In this document: piece by piece, positions 1 through 9,279 of the stretch
How the letters are laid out: each line of letters starts with the position of its first letter
How positions within the stretch are numbered: position 1 is the stretch's first letter
Source: Methylophaga thalassica
GTDB lineage: Bacteria > Pseudomonadota > Gammaproteobacteria > Nitrosococcales > Methylophagaceae
Assembly: GCF_030159795.1 (NCBI RefSeq)
Contig: NZ_BSND01000005.1
Span: 1-64,000 of the forward strand
Length of the DNA: 64,000 bases
Reading direction: 5' to 3'
The notes under the pieces: model-generated
What the model saw: only the letters and a program-made list of their open reading frames with translations
What the model was told of the DNA's origin: nothing
The model's database searches: none
Translations under genes and position numbers: made by a program

Positions 1-23
1 TTTCCTGCAACAAAGAAGCGAGA

Positions 24-51
24 ATTATACAGCTCTCTGCCAGACTGTCAA
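24..51 (-). promoter_or_regulatory. Strong sigma-70 promoter, downstream of a tandem pair (rrn P2-like)
   Basis: On the minus strand a consensus -35 TTGACA (46-51) and a consensus -10 TATAAT (24-29) are separated by 16 bases. It lies about 120 bp downstream of the first promoter, the tandem P1/P2 arrangement of bacterial rrn operons. No coding sequence in the window can be its target; transcription would start near position 17 and leave the window. A tRNA or other highly expressed gene is a possible alternative. Confidence 0.75.
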
Positions 52-143
52 CTTAATTTTTTACATTTTTTGAAACTGTAAACCTTAAGTCAAATGCCAA
101 TTCAATCAGCCTTTTCGGGCTCCCTCATCAACAAGAGGGGCGC

Positions 144-171
144 ATTCTACAGCGTATTGACGCAGCGTCAA
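144..171 (-). promoter_or_regulatory. Strong sigma-70 promoter, upstream of a tandem pair (rrn P1-like)
   Basis: On the minus strand a -35 TTGACG (166-171) is followed after 16 bases by a -10 TAGAAT (144-149) and then a G/C-rich discriminator starting GCGCCCC. Such discriminators are typical of stringently controlled stable-RNA promoters. The DNA just upstream (about 175-245) is very A/T-rich with A and T runs, like an UP element. The promoter points out of the window to the left, away from tyrS. Together with the second promoter it suggests that a ribosomal RNA operon starts just beyond position 1, as is known next to tyrZ in Pseudomonas. Confidence 0.7.
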
Positions 172-357
172 CAGGAAGATTTTCCCTTTTAGATATTTTA
201 TTACCTAGCTGTTTGAATCTATATGTTTTTTTATTTTCTTAAATTCAAATAGCTGTGAAAACATTCATTTTCTAGCTGCTTGAATGCTGCTTGTTCCGGT
301 CAGAAAATCTTGTTATCGCCGTATTTGATTGTACTAAACAAATCAAAACTGACTTTC

Positions 358-387
358 TGAGCGAACTCGATACTGGAGTTCGGCTCA
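358..387 (-). terminator. Possible hairpin terminator after tyrS
   Basis: An inverted repeat (GAGCCGAACTC with GAGTTCGCTC on the minus strand) follows the tyrS stop by about 8 bases. The stem is good but no clear run of U follows it, so intrinsic termination is only a possibility. Confidence 0.35.
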
Positions 388-395
388 TTCCAAAC

Positions 396-1592
396 TTACT
401 TTAGAATGACCCAAGCAATTTTTTTCTTACCGGCTTGTATTAGATATTTGCCTGCGCCGAGCTGTAAACTAGGCTCAACTATATCCCACTCCACTTTCAC
501 ACGCCCATTATTAAGCATATCTTTCGCCTGGGCTGAATTGGCAACCAGGTTGGCTTTATTTATAACAGCACCGATGGCTAGCTCAGTTTGTCCGTCCAAT
601 GAAATTTCGATTTCAGGTGTCCCCTCAGGCACTTCACCGTCAGTGATAACATTGCCAGCCCCCTTATGAGCAGTGGATGCGGCTTCTTCACCATGAAAAC
701 GAGCGACTATTTCTCTTGCCAGCTCAATCTTCACATCACGAGGGTTAGCTCCGTTGTCTACGCTAGCCTTCAGGTTTTCGATTTCTTTTATTGATTTAAA
801 TGACAGTAGCTCATACCAGCGCCACATCAGTGAGTCAGGGATAGAGACTATCTTTTGAAACATGGTACCTGGCGCTTCGGTAATGCCCACATAGTTTCCT
901 AGAGACTTAGACATTTTCTTGATGCCATCCAAACCTTCTAATAATGGTGTCATGATAACGACTTGTGAATCTTGTCCTTCGGCCTTCTGTAATTCACGCC
1001 CCATTAATAGGTTAAATTTCTGATCGGTTCCGCCAAGTTCAATATCAGCTTTTAACGCAACAGAGTCATAGCCCTGTACCAAAGGGTAAAGAAATTCGTG
1101 AATTGAAATTGATTGATTTGCTTTAAAGCGTTTTTTGAAATCGTCACGTTCTAACATCCGAGCCACACTTAACTTTCCTGCTAACTTAATCATGAAGTCA
1201 GCACCTTTTTCTTTAAACCATTCGGAATTAAAACGTATTTCAGTTTTACTCGGCTCTAAAATTTTAAAGACTTGTTCTTTATAAGTTTTAGCGTTTTCTT
1301 CAATTTCTTCGGCTGTGAGTGGCGGACGAGTGGCACTTTTCCCCGTTGGGTCGCCAATAAGCCCGGTAAAGTCACCAATCAAAAAGATGACGGTATGCCC
1401 CATCTGTTGAAATTGACGCATTTTATTGAGAAGAACGGTGTGTCCGAGATGCAAATCAGGTGCAGTGGGATCGAAACCTGCTTTTATTCTTAACGGTTTT
1501 CCTGTGGAGAGTTTTTCAATAAGCTCGCTTTCAACTAAAATTTCTTCCGCACCACGACGAATCTCAAGCATCGCCTCATCTACAGGGATCAT
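396..1592 (-). CDS. tyrS: Tyrosyl-tRNA synthetase
   Basis: A cytoplasmic class I aminoacyl-tRNA synthetase that charges tRNA-Tyr with tyrosine. The 398-residue product has HLGH at residues 48-51 (HIGH motif), KMSKS at 226-230, the tyrosine-pocket region [13 protein letters not shown] near 74-86, and a C-terminal S4 RNA-binding domain from about residue 335. The exact KMSKS and the length near 400 fit the TyrZ-type group rather than E. coli-type TyrS, whose motif is KFGKT. The ATG at 1592 has a GGAG ribosome site. It is divergent from the mepM-like gene and lies between it and the presumed rRNA operon, an order also known in Pseudomonas. Confidence 0.97.
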   Translation of the reverse strand: MIPVDEAMLEIRRGAEEILVESELIEKLSTGKPLRIKAGFDPTAPDLHLGHTVLLNKMRQFQQMGHTVIFLIGDFTGLIGDPTGKSATRPPLTAEEIEENAKTYKEQVFKILEPSKTEIRFNSEWFKEKGADFMIKLAGKLSVARMLERDDFKKRFKANQSISIHEFLYPLVQGYDSVALKADIELGGTDQKFNLLMGRELQKAEGQDSQVVIMTPLLEGLDGIKKMSKSLGNYVGITEAPGTMFQKIVSIPDSLMWRWYELLSFKSIKEIENLKASVDNGANPRDVKIELAREIVARFHGEEAASTAHKGAGNVITDGEVPEGTPEIEISLDGQTELAIGAVINKANLVANSAQAKDMLNNGRVKVEWDIVEPSLQLGAGKYLIQAGKKKIAWVILK

Positions 1593-1724
1593 TTACAGCA
1601 CTCCAAGTTCTTGTGTTTTAAGTGGTCGGCAATATTATCACAACAGACATAAAATAAGGGGTTCCAATTCTGATCATTTATTGAGAGAATTGGGAGAATT
1701 TATAATTTTACCAAGAGTTTGCAT

Positions 1725-3311
1725 ATGAAACGTAATAGACTTTTGAACTCCCCAGCAAAGTCAAAACTGTTCTCAAGTGAAAAAAAGTTCTATGGCAAAC
1801 GTCATCATTACATAGCCTTATCAATTGCAAGCGTGATCGGTGTATTTGTCACCAGCATGGTTCTGGCGACCAGCACCCCAGTCAGCACTGATACTAAATC
1901 GCAAACAATTAACCTTCCAGGCCAGATTGGTGCTGAACATACGGCAAACTCTGATGATTCATCAAAACAGTCTGTTCAATTAAGTCTGGCAACACCTGAA
2001 CAACCAACTGTCAATAATCCACAAACTGAATTAGTTGATATTCCTGACTCTAGCGATCTTGGTGTTGCAGAATCTGCACAGCTTGAACGCATTAATTTAG
2101 AAGAATCTCAACAGGAAGAACAGTCTGTATCAGCTACTACAGATGAAAGAGTTAATATGGCAGCCTCGACTGAAGAAGCGGTTGATCCTTCCATAGCAGA
2201 ATGGAAGCAAGTGACCGTTAAGTCTGGTGACAATCTATCACTCATTTTTCCTAAAGTGGGTTTATCAGCACGCGATGTCTATAACGTTGCACAAACTGGA
2301 AAATCTATTAAACCATTACTCAATCTTAAACCAGGTCAGGAATTACACTTCGGCCTAACTAAAGATGAAGAAGGACAAACCCAACTTAAGCAACTTGATC
2401 TGATTTTTAGTCCTATCAAAAAATTAGAATTAGTGGCCACTCAAGATGGCTATAAGGCTGAAATACTTACAAAAGAAACCGATAAACGCCAAAAACAAGT
2501 ATTTGGTGAAATTGAATCGTCATTATTCGGTTCAGGTTTACAGGCGGGTCTATCAGATAAACTCGTGATGGAATTAGCCCATATTTTTGGTTGGGATATC
2601 GACTTTGCTCTTGACTTGCGTCAGGGAGATAGTTTCAAAGTGATTTTCGAAGAAGATTATCTTGATGGGAAAAAATTTGATGACGGCGATATCTTAGCCG
2701 CTGAATTTACAAACCGAGGCAAAACATTTCGAGCTGTTCGTTACACAGACAGCGAAGGTAATACACATTACTTTACTCCTCAGGGTGAAAGTATGAGAAA
2801 AACCTTCACCAGAACACCCGTGCACTTTAGCCGTATCAGTTCTGTCTTTAATCCTAATAGAAAACATCCAGTATTAAAAACAAACAGACCGCATCGTGGT
2901 GTTGATTATGCTGCACCGACAGGCACCCCTATCTTGGCAACAGGGGATGGCAAGGTCGACTTTATTGGAAATAAAGGTGGTTATGGTCGTGTAATTATCT
3001 TATCTCACGGCGGTAAATACACAACACTATACGGCCACATGTCAAAATTCAAATCAGGTTTAAAACGAGGCCAACGTGTTAAACAAGGACAAGTCATTGG
3101 TTATGTCGGTATGAGTGGTCTGGCTACAGGTCCACATTTACATTATGAATTCCGTATCAATGGTGTTCACCATAATCCATTAACCGTGGCGCTGCCAAAA
3201 GCTGAACCGCTGAACGCAAAATACATGGCAGATTTCAAACAAAAGTCTCAACCACTGCTTGTGCAACTGGATTCATTAAAAGTCCCTACATTGGCACTTA
3301 ACCAAAACTAA
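1725..3311 (+). CDS. mepM: M23 family peptidoglycan DD-endopeptidase (MepM-like)
   Basis: A membrane-anchored cell-wall hydrolase expected to cut peptide cross-links in peptidoglycan so that new strands can be inserted. The first 30 residues are basic and are followed by one transmembrane segment. A long Ser/Glu-rich linker leads to a LysM/OapA-like domain (about residues 160-225) and a C-terminal M23 domain with zinc ligands H390 and D394 (HRGVD) and H473 (HLH at 471-473). The ATG at 1725 is preferred over an in-frame TTG at 1719 because AAGAG lies correctly upstream. anmK follows after 5 bases, which links wall cutting with recovery of the released anhydro-muramic acid. Confidence 0.93.
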   Translation: MKRNRLLNSPAKSKLFSSEKKFYGKRHHYIALSIASVIGVFVTSMVLATSTPVSTDTKSQTINLPGQIGAEHTANSDDSSKQSVQLSLATPEQPTVNNPQTELVDIPDSSDLGVAESAQLERINLEESQQEEQSVSATTDERVNMAASTEEAVDPSIAEWKQVTVKSGDNLSLIFPKVGLSARDVYNVAQTGKSIKPLLNLKPGQELHFGLTKDEEGQTQLKQLDLIFSPIKKLELVATQDGYKAEILTKETDKRQKQVFGEIESSLFGSGLQAGLSDKLVMELAHIFGWDIDFALDLRQGDSFKVIFEEDYLDGKKFDDGDILAAEFTNRGKTFRAVRYTDSEGNTHYFTPQGESMRKTFTRTPVHFSRISSVFNPNRKHPVLKTNRPHRGVDYAAPTGTPILATGDGKVDFIGNKGGYGRVIILSHGGKYTTLYGHMSKFKSGLKRGQRVKQGQVIGYVGMSGLATGPHLHYEFRINGVHHNPLTVALPKAEPLNAKYMADFKQKSQPLLVQLDSLKVPTLALNQN

Positions 3312-3316
3312 AATAT

Positions 3317-4438
3317 ATGAGTCTATATATTGGTGTGATGTCTGGCACCAGTCTTGATGGTATTGATGTATCTATCACTGACTTCAATGATCAGCAGATA
3401 CGTTTGATTGCTGCTGAGACTTACCCATTCAGTAATCAGTTAAGAAGAGATCTGCATCAGCTAATTAGTTCAGCCAGAACTCACTTACAACAATTAGGGC
3501 AAATTGATATTGCCTTAGGTCATGCCTATAGCCAGGCAATCAATCAGCTTCTGAATGAAACACAAATAGCTGCAAATTGTATTGCAGCGATAGGCTGTCA
3601 TGGACAGACTATTTTCCATGCACCAGAAGCTCAATATCCGTTTAGTATGCAAATAGGCAATGCAAATGTTATTGCTGAGAAAACAGGGATAACGACTGTC
3701 GCAGACTTCCGTCAAAGGGACATGGTTCTTGGTGGCCAGGGAGCACCATTAGTTCCAGCATTTCACCAAGCCCTTTTTCACTCTGATAATGAAAACAGAG
3801 TCATTGCAAACATCGGGGGTATTGGTAATATCACCATTTTGCCAAAAGATAAAAATAAAGCCGTTTCTGGCTTTGATACAGGCCCTGGAAACGTACTCAT
3901 GGATGAATGGTATCAGCAACACCACTTGGCATTATATGATGCTAATGGTGACTGGGCTCGAGACGGTATCATTGATGAACAACTGTTGGAAACGCTCATG
4001 GCAGATAGTTTTTTTCAACAGTCCATACCCAAAAGTACAGGTCGAGAATACTTCAATTTAAAATGGCTGAGCAATATTCTGGCTAATATTGATAAACCTA
4101 TTCCAGCGAAAGATATTCAAAAGACCTTATTGGAAATGACAGCTCGTTCAATAAGTGATGCCATCATTAATTATGCTGATAATACGGATGCCGTCTTTGT
4201 CTGTGGCGGTGGCTCACATAATCAAGTTTTGATGGATGCCTTACGCAAGAACCTATCAGGTGTCAGAGTCGATACGACATCCAGTCTAGGCCTTGCACCC
4301 GACTGGGTTGAAGCATGTGCCTTTGCTTGGTTAGCCATGCGAACGCTGTCTCATGCTTCAGGTAACTTGCCTGCCGTCACTGGTGCAGAAAAGTTAAGTC
4401 TTCTTGGCGCAATCTACCCATCTAACATCGCTTCATAA
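3317..4438 (+). CDS. anmK: Anhydro-N-acetylmuramic acid kinase
   Basis: This enzyme opens and phosphorylates 1,6-anhydro-MurNAc to MurNAc-6-phosphate in cytoplasmic peptidoglycan recycling. The 373-residue protein starts with the family signature YIGVMSGTSLDGID, has the ATPase-fold loop GFDTGPGN near residue 189 and the C-terminal CGGGSHN loop near 295. It is about the usual family length (370). It follows the mepM-like gene by 5 bases and is probably co-transcribed with it. Its last 25 bases overlap the end of the convergent GcvH-like gene, and no terminator hairpin is visible there. Confidence 0.97.
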   Translation: MSLYIGVMSGTSLDGIDVSITDFNDQQIRLIAAETYPFSNQLRRDLHQLISSARTHLQQLGQIDIALGHAYSQAINQLLNETQIAANCIAAIGCHGQTIFHAPEAQYPFSMQIGNANVIAEKTGITTVADFRQRDMVLGGQGAPLVPAFHQALFHSDNENRVIANIGGIGNITILPKDKNKAVSGFDTGPGNVLMDEWYQQHHLALYDANGDWARDGIIDEQLLETLMADSFFQQSIPKSTGREYFNLKWLSNILANIDKPIPAKDIQKTLLEMTARSISDAIINYADNTDAVFVCGGGSHNQVLMDALRKNLSGVRVDTTSSLGLAPDWVEACAFAWLAMRTLSHASGNLPAVTGAEKLSLLGAIYPSNIAS

Positions 4439-4803
4439 GCTGTCAGAGACATTAGTGTTTCAGGCAAATGAGTTATATCACTCACATTCATCTGGCATAA
4501 CCAGCCAGTATCAAATGGATCTTGGTTAATTAATTGTGGTGTATCTGTTAATGGCAGATTGACTGCAGTTACTACGCCAGTCAGCAGAGAATAAAACTCT
4601 GTCGCTGACTTCATTGATTCAATAACAAATAAGCTATCGCCTATATAGTAATTTTGCCCAATTACCGGTAAATGTACATGAGTAATATCGCCAAGTTGAT
4701 CCTGCAAAAACTCACTAATCCCCAGTCTTAGTTCATTTCCGCCATCGAGTGGAGTCAACCATATATGCTGTGATGAGAAAAAGCGTTGATTAACATCGAC
4801 CAT
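4414..4803 (-). CDS. Orphan GcvH-like lipoyl-domain protein
   Basis: A 129-residue protein with the fold signature of glycine cleavage H protein. The segment ESMKSATEFYSLLTG carries the likely lipoylated lysine K65, matching ESVKAASDIYSPxSG in true GcvH. No gcvT, gcvP or lipoate ligase gene is nearby; instead it is the last gene of the glgC-GH57-malQ operon, overlapping malQ by 14 bases. It could be a genuine GcvH in an odd place, or a GcvH-like lipoate carrier with another role, such as the LbpA proteins of sulfur oxidation. The domain call is firm; the role is not known. Confidence 0.8.
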   Translation of the reverse strand: MVDVNQRFFSSQHIWLTPLDGGNELRLGISEFLQDQLGDITHVHLPVIGQNYYIGDSLFVIESMKSATEFYSLLTGVVTAVNLPLTDTPQLINQDPFDTGWLCQMNVSDITHLPETLMSLTAYEAMLDG

Positions 4804-6238
4804 ACAAACTGTTCAACGATTTTAACCTTTGTGAAATTTCGGGACTAAACATATCCCAATTAAACTGCCAAAGCCAGTTACCCATCATTGTTCCTGGTAC
4901 ATTCATTCTATGTTTACCATCTAGGGACAGGATATCTTGCAATGGTAAGATCGCTAACTCTGATACCGAACGTAAGGCAGAGCGAATCAGTAGCCATGGC
5001 ATAGACTCTGTTGTTTCCCCGAAGTAGGCCTGAATATGAGCTTTAGTGTGCTCATCAAGCTGCTGATACCAGCCCAGAGTGGTATTGTTATCATGTGTGC
5101 CAGTATAAGTCACACTGTCTTCACATTGCTGGTGTGGCAGATAGGGATTTGAAGCATCACCACCAAAGGCAAATTGAAGAATTTTCATGCCCGGCATTCC
5201 ATATTTTTCCCGAAGCTTAGTTACTTCTTCGGTAATAATGCCTAAATCTTCCGCGACTAAAGGTAGCTCACCAAAATAGTCTAATAATTCATCAAATAAC
5301 TGCTCACCGGGTGCAGGCTTCCATTCACCATCTACTGCCGTTTCACATGTTGCAGGAATTTCCCAACAAGCCTCAAACCCTCGGAAATGATCAATTCTGA
5401 TTAAGTCAAAAAGTGCGAGCTGTGTTTTTAAGCGCCGTTTCCACCAATCAAAATTCTGTTGAATGTGATGTTGCCATTCATACAATGGATTACCCCAGCG
5501 CTGGCCTGTTTCAGAAAAATAATCAGGGGGAACCCCTGCAACCCGGGTAGAAGCCCCTTGCTCATCCAAGGTAAATAATAATGGCTCTGCCCAAACATCA
5601 GCACTATCATGGGCTACAAAGATAGGCATATCGCCAAATAACTTGACACCTTTCTTATTCGCATATTCTCGTAGTTGCTGCCACTGAGTGAAAAACACAT
5701 ATTGCTCGAAGCGACGAATCATCAATGCTTCATCGCGTTCCTGTCTTACTTTATTTAACGCGTCAGGATGCCGTTCACGGAGTTCCTGTGGCCAGTCAAA
5801 CCAGGCGCGAGCCTGATTGAGATGACGAATTTCACGAAACAGCACATAATCATCAAGCCAATACTGCTGTTCACTACAAAACGAAATAAACTGCTGATTA
5901 TCTTCCTCAGAAGCATTTTTCAGAAACTGACGATATGCCGTAGCCATTAAGCGCGACATTTTGGCGTCATTTAGTTTTGTCGGTTCCGCCCAGCTTTGCG
6001 ATTTTAATGTCTCACGGCAAATAAACCGGTTATTACCCGCATGAGCAGACAAACACTGATATGGTGAGCCATCTTCGTGCGTTGGGCCAAGTGGTAACAT
6101 CTGCCAGACAGTGCCGCCAGAAGCACAGAGAAAATCAATGAATTTAAAGGCATCTGCTCCGAGATTACCCGAAGGTAAACTCGTTATATGTAAAAGGATA
6201 CCGCTTCGCCGCTTATTGAATACTTTTGCTTGATTCAC
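4790..6238 (-). CDS. malQ: 4-alpha-glucanotransferase (amylomaltase, GH77)
   Basis: A cytoplasmic disproportionating enzyme that moves glucan segments between maltodextrins, used in glycogen and maltodextrin turnover. GH77 residues are visible: nucleophile D283 (RIDHFRGFE), acid/base E330 (AEDLG) and D383 (GTHDNNTT), plus the N-terminal SGILLHITSLPS block. At 482 residues it is a compact bacterial or plant-type MalQ, shorter than the E. coli enzyme (about 690). Translation starts at GTG 6238 with GGAAG upstream, only 3 bases after the GH57 stop, which suggests translational coupling. Confidence 0.95.
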   Translation of the reverse strand: MNQAKVFNKRRSGILLHITSLPSGNLGADAFKFIDFLCASGGTVWQMLPLGPTHEDGSPYQCLSAHAGNNRFICRETLKSQSWAEPTKLNDAKMSRLMATAYRQFLKNASEEDNQQFISFCSEQQYWLDDYVLFREIRHLNQARAWFDWPQELRERHPDALNKVRQERDEALMIRRFEQYVFFTQWQQLREYANKKGVKLFGDMPIFVAHDSADVWAEPLLFTLDEQGASTRVAGVPPDYFSETGQRWGNPLYEWQHHIQQNFDWWKRRLKTQLALFDLIRIDHFRGFEACWEIPATCETAVDGEWKPAPGEQLFDELLDYFGELPLVAEDLGIITEEVTKLREKYGMPGMKILQFAFGGDASNPYLPHQQCEDSVTYTGTHDNNTTLGWYQQLDEHTKAHIQAYFGETTESMPWLLIRSALRSVSELAILPLQDILSLDGKHRMNVPGTMMGNWLWQFNWDMFSPEISQRLKSLNSLYGRC

Positions 6239-6241
6239 TAG

Positions 6242-7924
6242 TTAACTTCCACGCCTCATTGTTCCCGACTGTTCCACACCAGCGCCACCATGAGAAACTA
6301 CTTCAGATAATTTTTGCGGGACAACCTCACCTAACATTTGATACAGGTTAGACAAATGCAGACGATACAAACGCTCAAAATCACTCACACTATCAGCTGA
6401 GTTATAGTCGCCAAACCACCAGAACCAGTCTGAGCCTTCACAAATGGCTAGTTGCCTTTCAAGTGCCAGTTGCATTTCTGGCTCAAACTCTTTGCTTGCC
6501 ATCACCTTATCAAAGGTTTTTTTCGCATCACTCAATAAGTCCCAGGCTCGGTTCTTGTCTTTATCGCCTATCCAGGTGGAGTAAGAACCATAAACCCAGC
6601 TCCCACCGACCATTTTAGGCAACTCGGCAGCTTGAACCCCATTCTCAAGACATTCAGTGAATGTGGTAAGTTCGATATCAGGATGCTCAGACAAGGTTCG
6701 ATACAAACTCTGTAGAAAATAATAGCCATTGTATGAGTAATATTCCCAGGCATTTTCTCCATCCAAAATCACAGAAATGACCCGGTCATCATCCCCCTCG
6801 GTATTGGCTTTAATATTGAGGATATGATGGACGAAATCATTGACAGCATCATCAGCCCCCCATTTTGTATAGGTAAAACCAATCATATCCGAGAGACCGT
6901 CGTCTCTGTAATAGCAGACCGGTGACGTGCCAGGTAATTTATATGGTTTATGAATGCTTGCGTCAGTCATGCCAGAAAGTTTTAAACTATTTCTGAGCAC
7001 ATTTTCACCTGTGGCAGCCCATGTGAAGCCATGTTTAGCAATCAGTTTTAATGCCGCTTCTGAAACAGCACCTTCTGAAGGCCAACAGCCTTTAGGTGTA
7101 AAACCAAAAAAGGATTTAAAGACTTTTATCCCCTCTTCCATATGCCAGTGGGCACGCTGCTCTCCTCCCGGGTAATGGGTTTCAAGCGGTAGTTCAGCAT
7201 CAGGCATCGCCTCATGAGCTGAATTGATATCAAGTAATAACGGGATGATGGGATGTGCATATGGCGTCACTGATAACTCAACACGTCCTGTTTCAGCAAG
7301 GCGGCGATAACGCGGTATCAAATCTTTTAACAGCTCACCAATAACAATCATCAACTGACGTCTGTCATGAAATGTGTAATGTCTGCCTTTTTTCATTAAA
7401 GCCTGAATGCGGACATCGCTGCGTCTGACTGACTCAGCCATCCAGACTAAGTGATACCAGACCAGCATATCGATCATAAACTGATCATTCACATAATTGA
7501 GGCGCTCAGAGTCGTTGAGAAGCCAACGCGCCATTTTGACAAGTTTGGCGAAATGCGGAAATGGCTGGATTAATTTTTCATCATTTGCGCGTAAACAGGC
7601 ATTAATTAATGTTTTACGCTCTTCGGCGTGAACTGGCTGCACAGGAGAGTCCAGGGCAATCAGTAGTGGATCTTTTAACCTACCAGTACCTTTAAATCGC
7701 CCTTGCAACTGCTCATCATAGTCAGCAAGTTGCTCCAATAATGTCGGCGCAAAATTGACGACAGCTTTAGCACCAGCCACACTCTCCAAGTGCCACGCCA
7801 TATCGACGTAATCCTTAATGGCATGAAGATATGTCCATGGCAACTGATACAGTCCACCCATAGGCTCACTGTATTGAGGCTGGTGCATATGCCAGCAAAG
7901 TACCACTTTTATTTTATCTGACAT
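6242..7924 (-). CDS. Glycoside hydrolase family 57 protein
   Basis: A 560-residue alpha-glucan-active enzyme. The N-terminus [12 protein letters not shown] is the first GH57 conserved region. The catalytic nucleophile is likely E284 ([11 protein letters not shown]) and the acid/base D388 ([11 protein letters not shown]). GH57 includes alpha-amylases, 4-alpha-glucanotransferases and branching enzymes; the exact activity cannot be read from sequence alone. The setting between glgC and malQ argues for glycogen or maltodextrin processing in the cytoplasm, and no signal peptide is seen. Its ATG overlaps the end of glgC by 11 bases, so the two are translated from one message. Confidence 0.88.
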   Translation of the reverse strand: MSDKIKVVLCWHMHQPQYSEPMGGLYQLPWTYLHAIKDYVDMAWHLESVAGAKAVVNFAPTLLEQLADYDEQLQGRFKGTGRLKDPLLIALDSPVQPVHAEERKTLINACLRANDEKLIQPFPHFAKLVKMARWLLNDSERLNYVNDQFMIDMLVWYHLVWMAESVRRSDVRIQALMKKGRHYTFHDRRQLMIVIGELLKDLIPRYRRLAETGRVELSVTPYAHPIIPLLLDINSAHEAMPDAELPLETHYPGGEQRAHWHMEEGIKVFKSFFGFTPKGCWPSEGAVSEAALKLIAKHGFTWAATGENVLRNSLKLSGMTDASIHKPYKLPGTSPVCYYRDDGLSDMIGFTYTKWGADDAVNDFVHHILNIKANTEGDDDRVISVILDGENAWEYYSYNGYYFLQSLYRTLSEHPDIELTTFTECLENGVQAAELPKMVGGSWVYGSYSTWIGDKDKNRAWDLLSDAKKTFDKVMASKEFEPEMQLALERQLAICEGSDWFWWFGDYNSADSVSDFERLYRLHLSNLYQMLGEVVPQKLSEVVSHGGAGVEQSGTMRRGS

Positions 7925-9182
7925 AACGATAATTTTGTCCTAACATTTCAGGTGTGACTAAAACCACGCCGTTTGGAGAGACGTAATAACGTTTTGCATC
8001 TTGTTCCGGATCTTCACCAATCACCGTACCTTCTGGAATAACGCAGCCTTTATCAATAACCACACGTTTAAGTACTGAGTGACGACCAATTGTCACATCT
8101 GGTAAAACGACGCTGTCTTCAACCAATGAGTAACTGTGTACCTCAACATTCGAAAATAAAACAGAGTGGCGCACAGTCGAGCCAGAAATGATACAACCTC
8201 CAGATACCATTGAATCGACAGCCATCCCTCTTCGGTCATCGTCATCAAACACAAATTTAGCCGGTGGCTGTTGCGCCTGATGTGTCCAGATAGGCCAATC
8301 ATCGTCATACAGGTTCAACTCAGGTGTCACACCAATCAGTTCCAGGTTGGCAGACCAAAAAGCATCAATAGTCCCTACATCACGCCAATAGCCCGGGTCA
8401 TTGCCCTGCACATCTTTATAAGGAAAAGCAACGACTTTATAGTTTTTAATCAGATTGGGGATAATATCGTGCCCGAAATCATGAGTCGAAGTGCGGGTAT
8501 CGGCATCCTTGATTAACTGTTCATATAAAAATGCGGCATTAAAAACATAAATGCCCATCGAAGCCAGCGCCACATCTTCGCGGCCCAAAATAGGGGTTGG
8601 TTCATCAGGTTTTTCATTAAACGCCACGATGCGTCTGTTTGCATCTACCGACATCACTCCCAGTGACTTGGCTTCTTCAATCGGTACTTCAATGCAGCCA
8701 ATTGTCATATCCGCGTTTTGAGCAACATGCTCAGCCAGCATATCACCATAATCCATTTTATAAATATGATCACCGGCCAGTATCAGAACATATTCCGGAC
8801 CATGGTTTCTCAGGATATCGATATTTTGATAGACCGCATCAGCCGTGCCGGCATACCAGCCTCTCTCATTACGCTGTGATGCTGGTAGTAATTCGACAAA
8901 TTCACCCAGTGCGCCTCGCATAAAGCCCCACCCCTGCTGAACATGCCTGATTAAAGAGTGAGCCTTGTACTGAGTGAGAATTCCCACACGCCGAATACCT
9001 GAGTTAACACAATTAGACAGAGGAAAATCAATAATTCTGAACTTACCACCAAATGGTACGGCGGGTTTAGCACGCCAATCCGTCAGTTGTTTAAGCCGAG
9101 AACCACGACCGCCGGCTAAAATTAAAGCCAAGGTATCACGGGTAAGACGACTGACAAAACGGGTACTATTGTTTTCACTCAT
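7914..9182 (-). CDS. glgC: Glucose-1-phosphate adenylyltransferase (ADP-glucose synthase)
   Basis: Makes ADP-glucose from glucose-1-phosphate and ATP, the committed step of bacterial glycogen synthesis. The 422-residue protein has the nucleotide loop [15 protein letters not shown] near residue 20, the WYAGTADAV block, and a C-terminal left-handed beta-helix ([20 protein letters not shown] region). The reading frame is open 26 codons further upstream, but ATG 9182 fits the family N-terminus and has GGAGA ahead of it. It heads the leftward operon with GH57, malQ and the lipoyl protein, and shares a 97-bp divergent promoter region with glgB. glgA is not in the window. Confidence 0.96.
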   Translation of the reverse strand: MSENNSTRFVSRLTRDTLALILAGGRGSRLKQLTDWRAKPAVPFGGKFRIIDFPLSNCVNSGIRRVGILTQYKAHSLIRHVQQGWGFMRGALGEFVELLPASQRNERGWYAGTADAVYQNIDILRNHGPEYVLILAGDHIYKMDYGDMLAEHVAQNADMTIGCIEVPIEEAKSLGVMSVDANRRIVAFNEKPDEPTPILGREDVALASMGIYVFNAAFLYEQLIKDADTRTSTHDFGHDIIPNLIKNYKVVAFPYKDVQGNDPGYWRDVGTIDAFWSANLELIGVTPELNLYDDDWPIWTHQAQQPPAKFVFDDDDRRGMAVDSMVSGGCIISGSTVRHSVLFSNVEVHSYSLVEDSVVLPDVTIGRHSVLKRVVIDKGCVIPEGTVIGEDPEQDAKRYYVSPNGVVLVTPEMLGQNYRYVR

Positions 9183-9279
9183 AGATGAATTCTCCGGCAA
9201 AAAACCTATTATTTGTGCTGTAATATTGTTAGCCTGCCATAAGCAAGCATTGAACAGCAATTAAAATTTACAGGACAGT

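Noticed and set aside
205-285. Repeated TAGCTG-TTGAAT elements in the rrn promoter upstream region
   Set aside because: Three short similar words occur with uneven spacing in A/T-rich DNA; this is too little to call a regulatory repeat.
9183-9260. 26-codon extension of glgC
   Set aside because: The extra residues do not resemble GlgC and cover the divergent promoter region; ATG 9182 has a ribosome site.
8639-9264. Plus-strand open frames antisense to glgC
   Set aside because: They are shadows of a well-conserved gene on the other strand and lack ribosome sites or family features.
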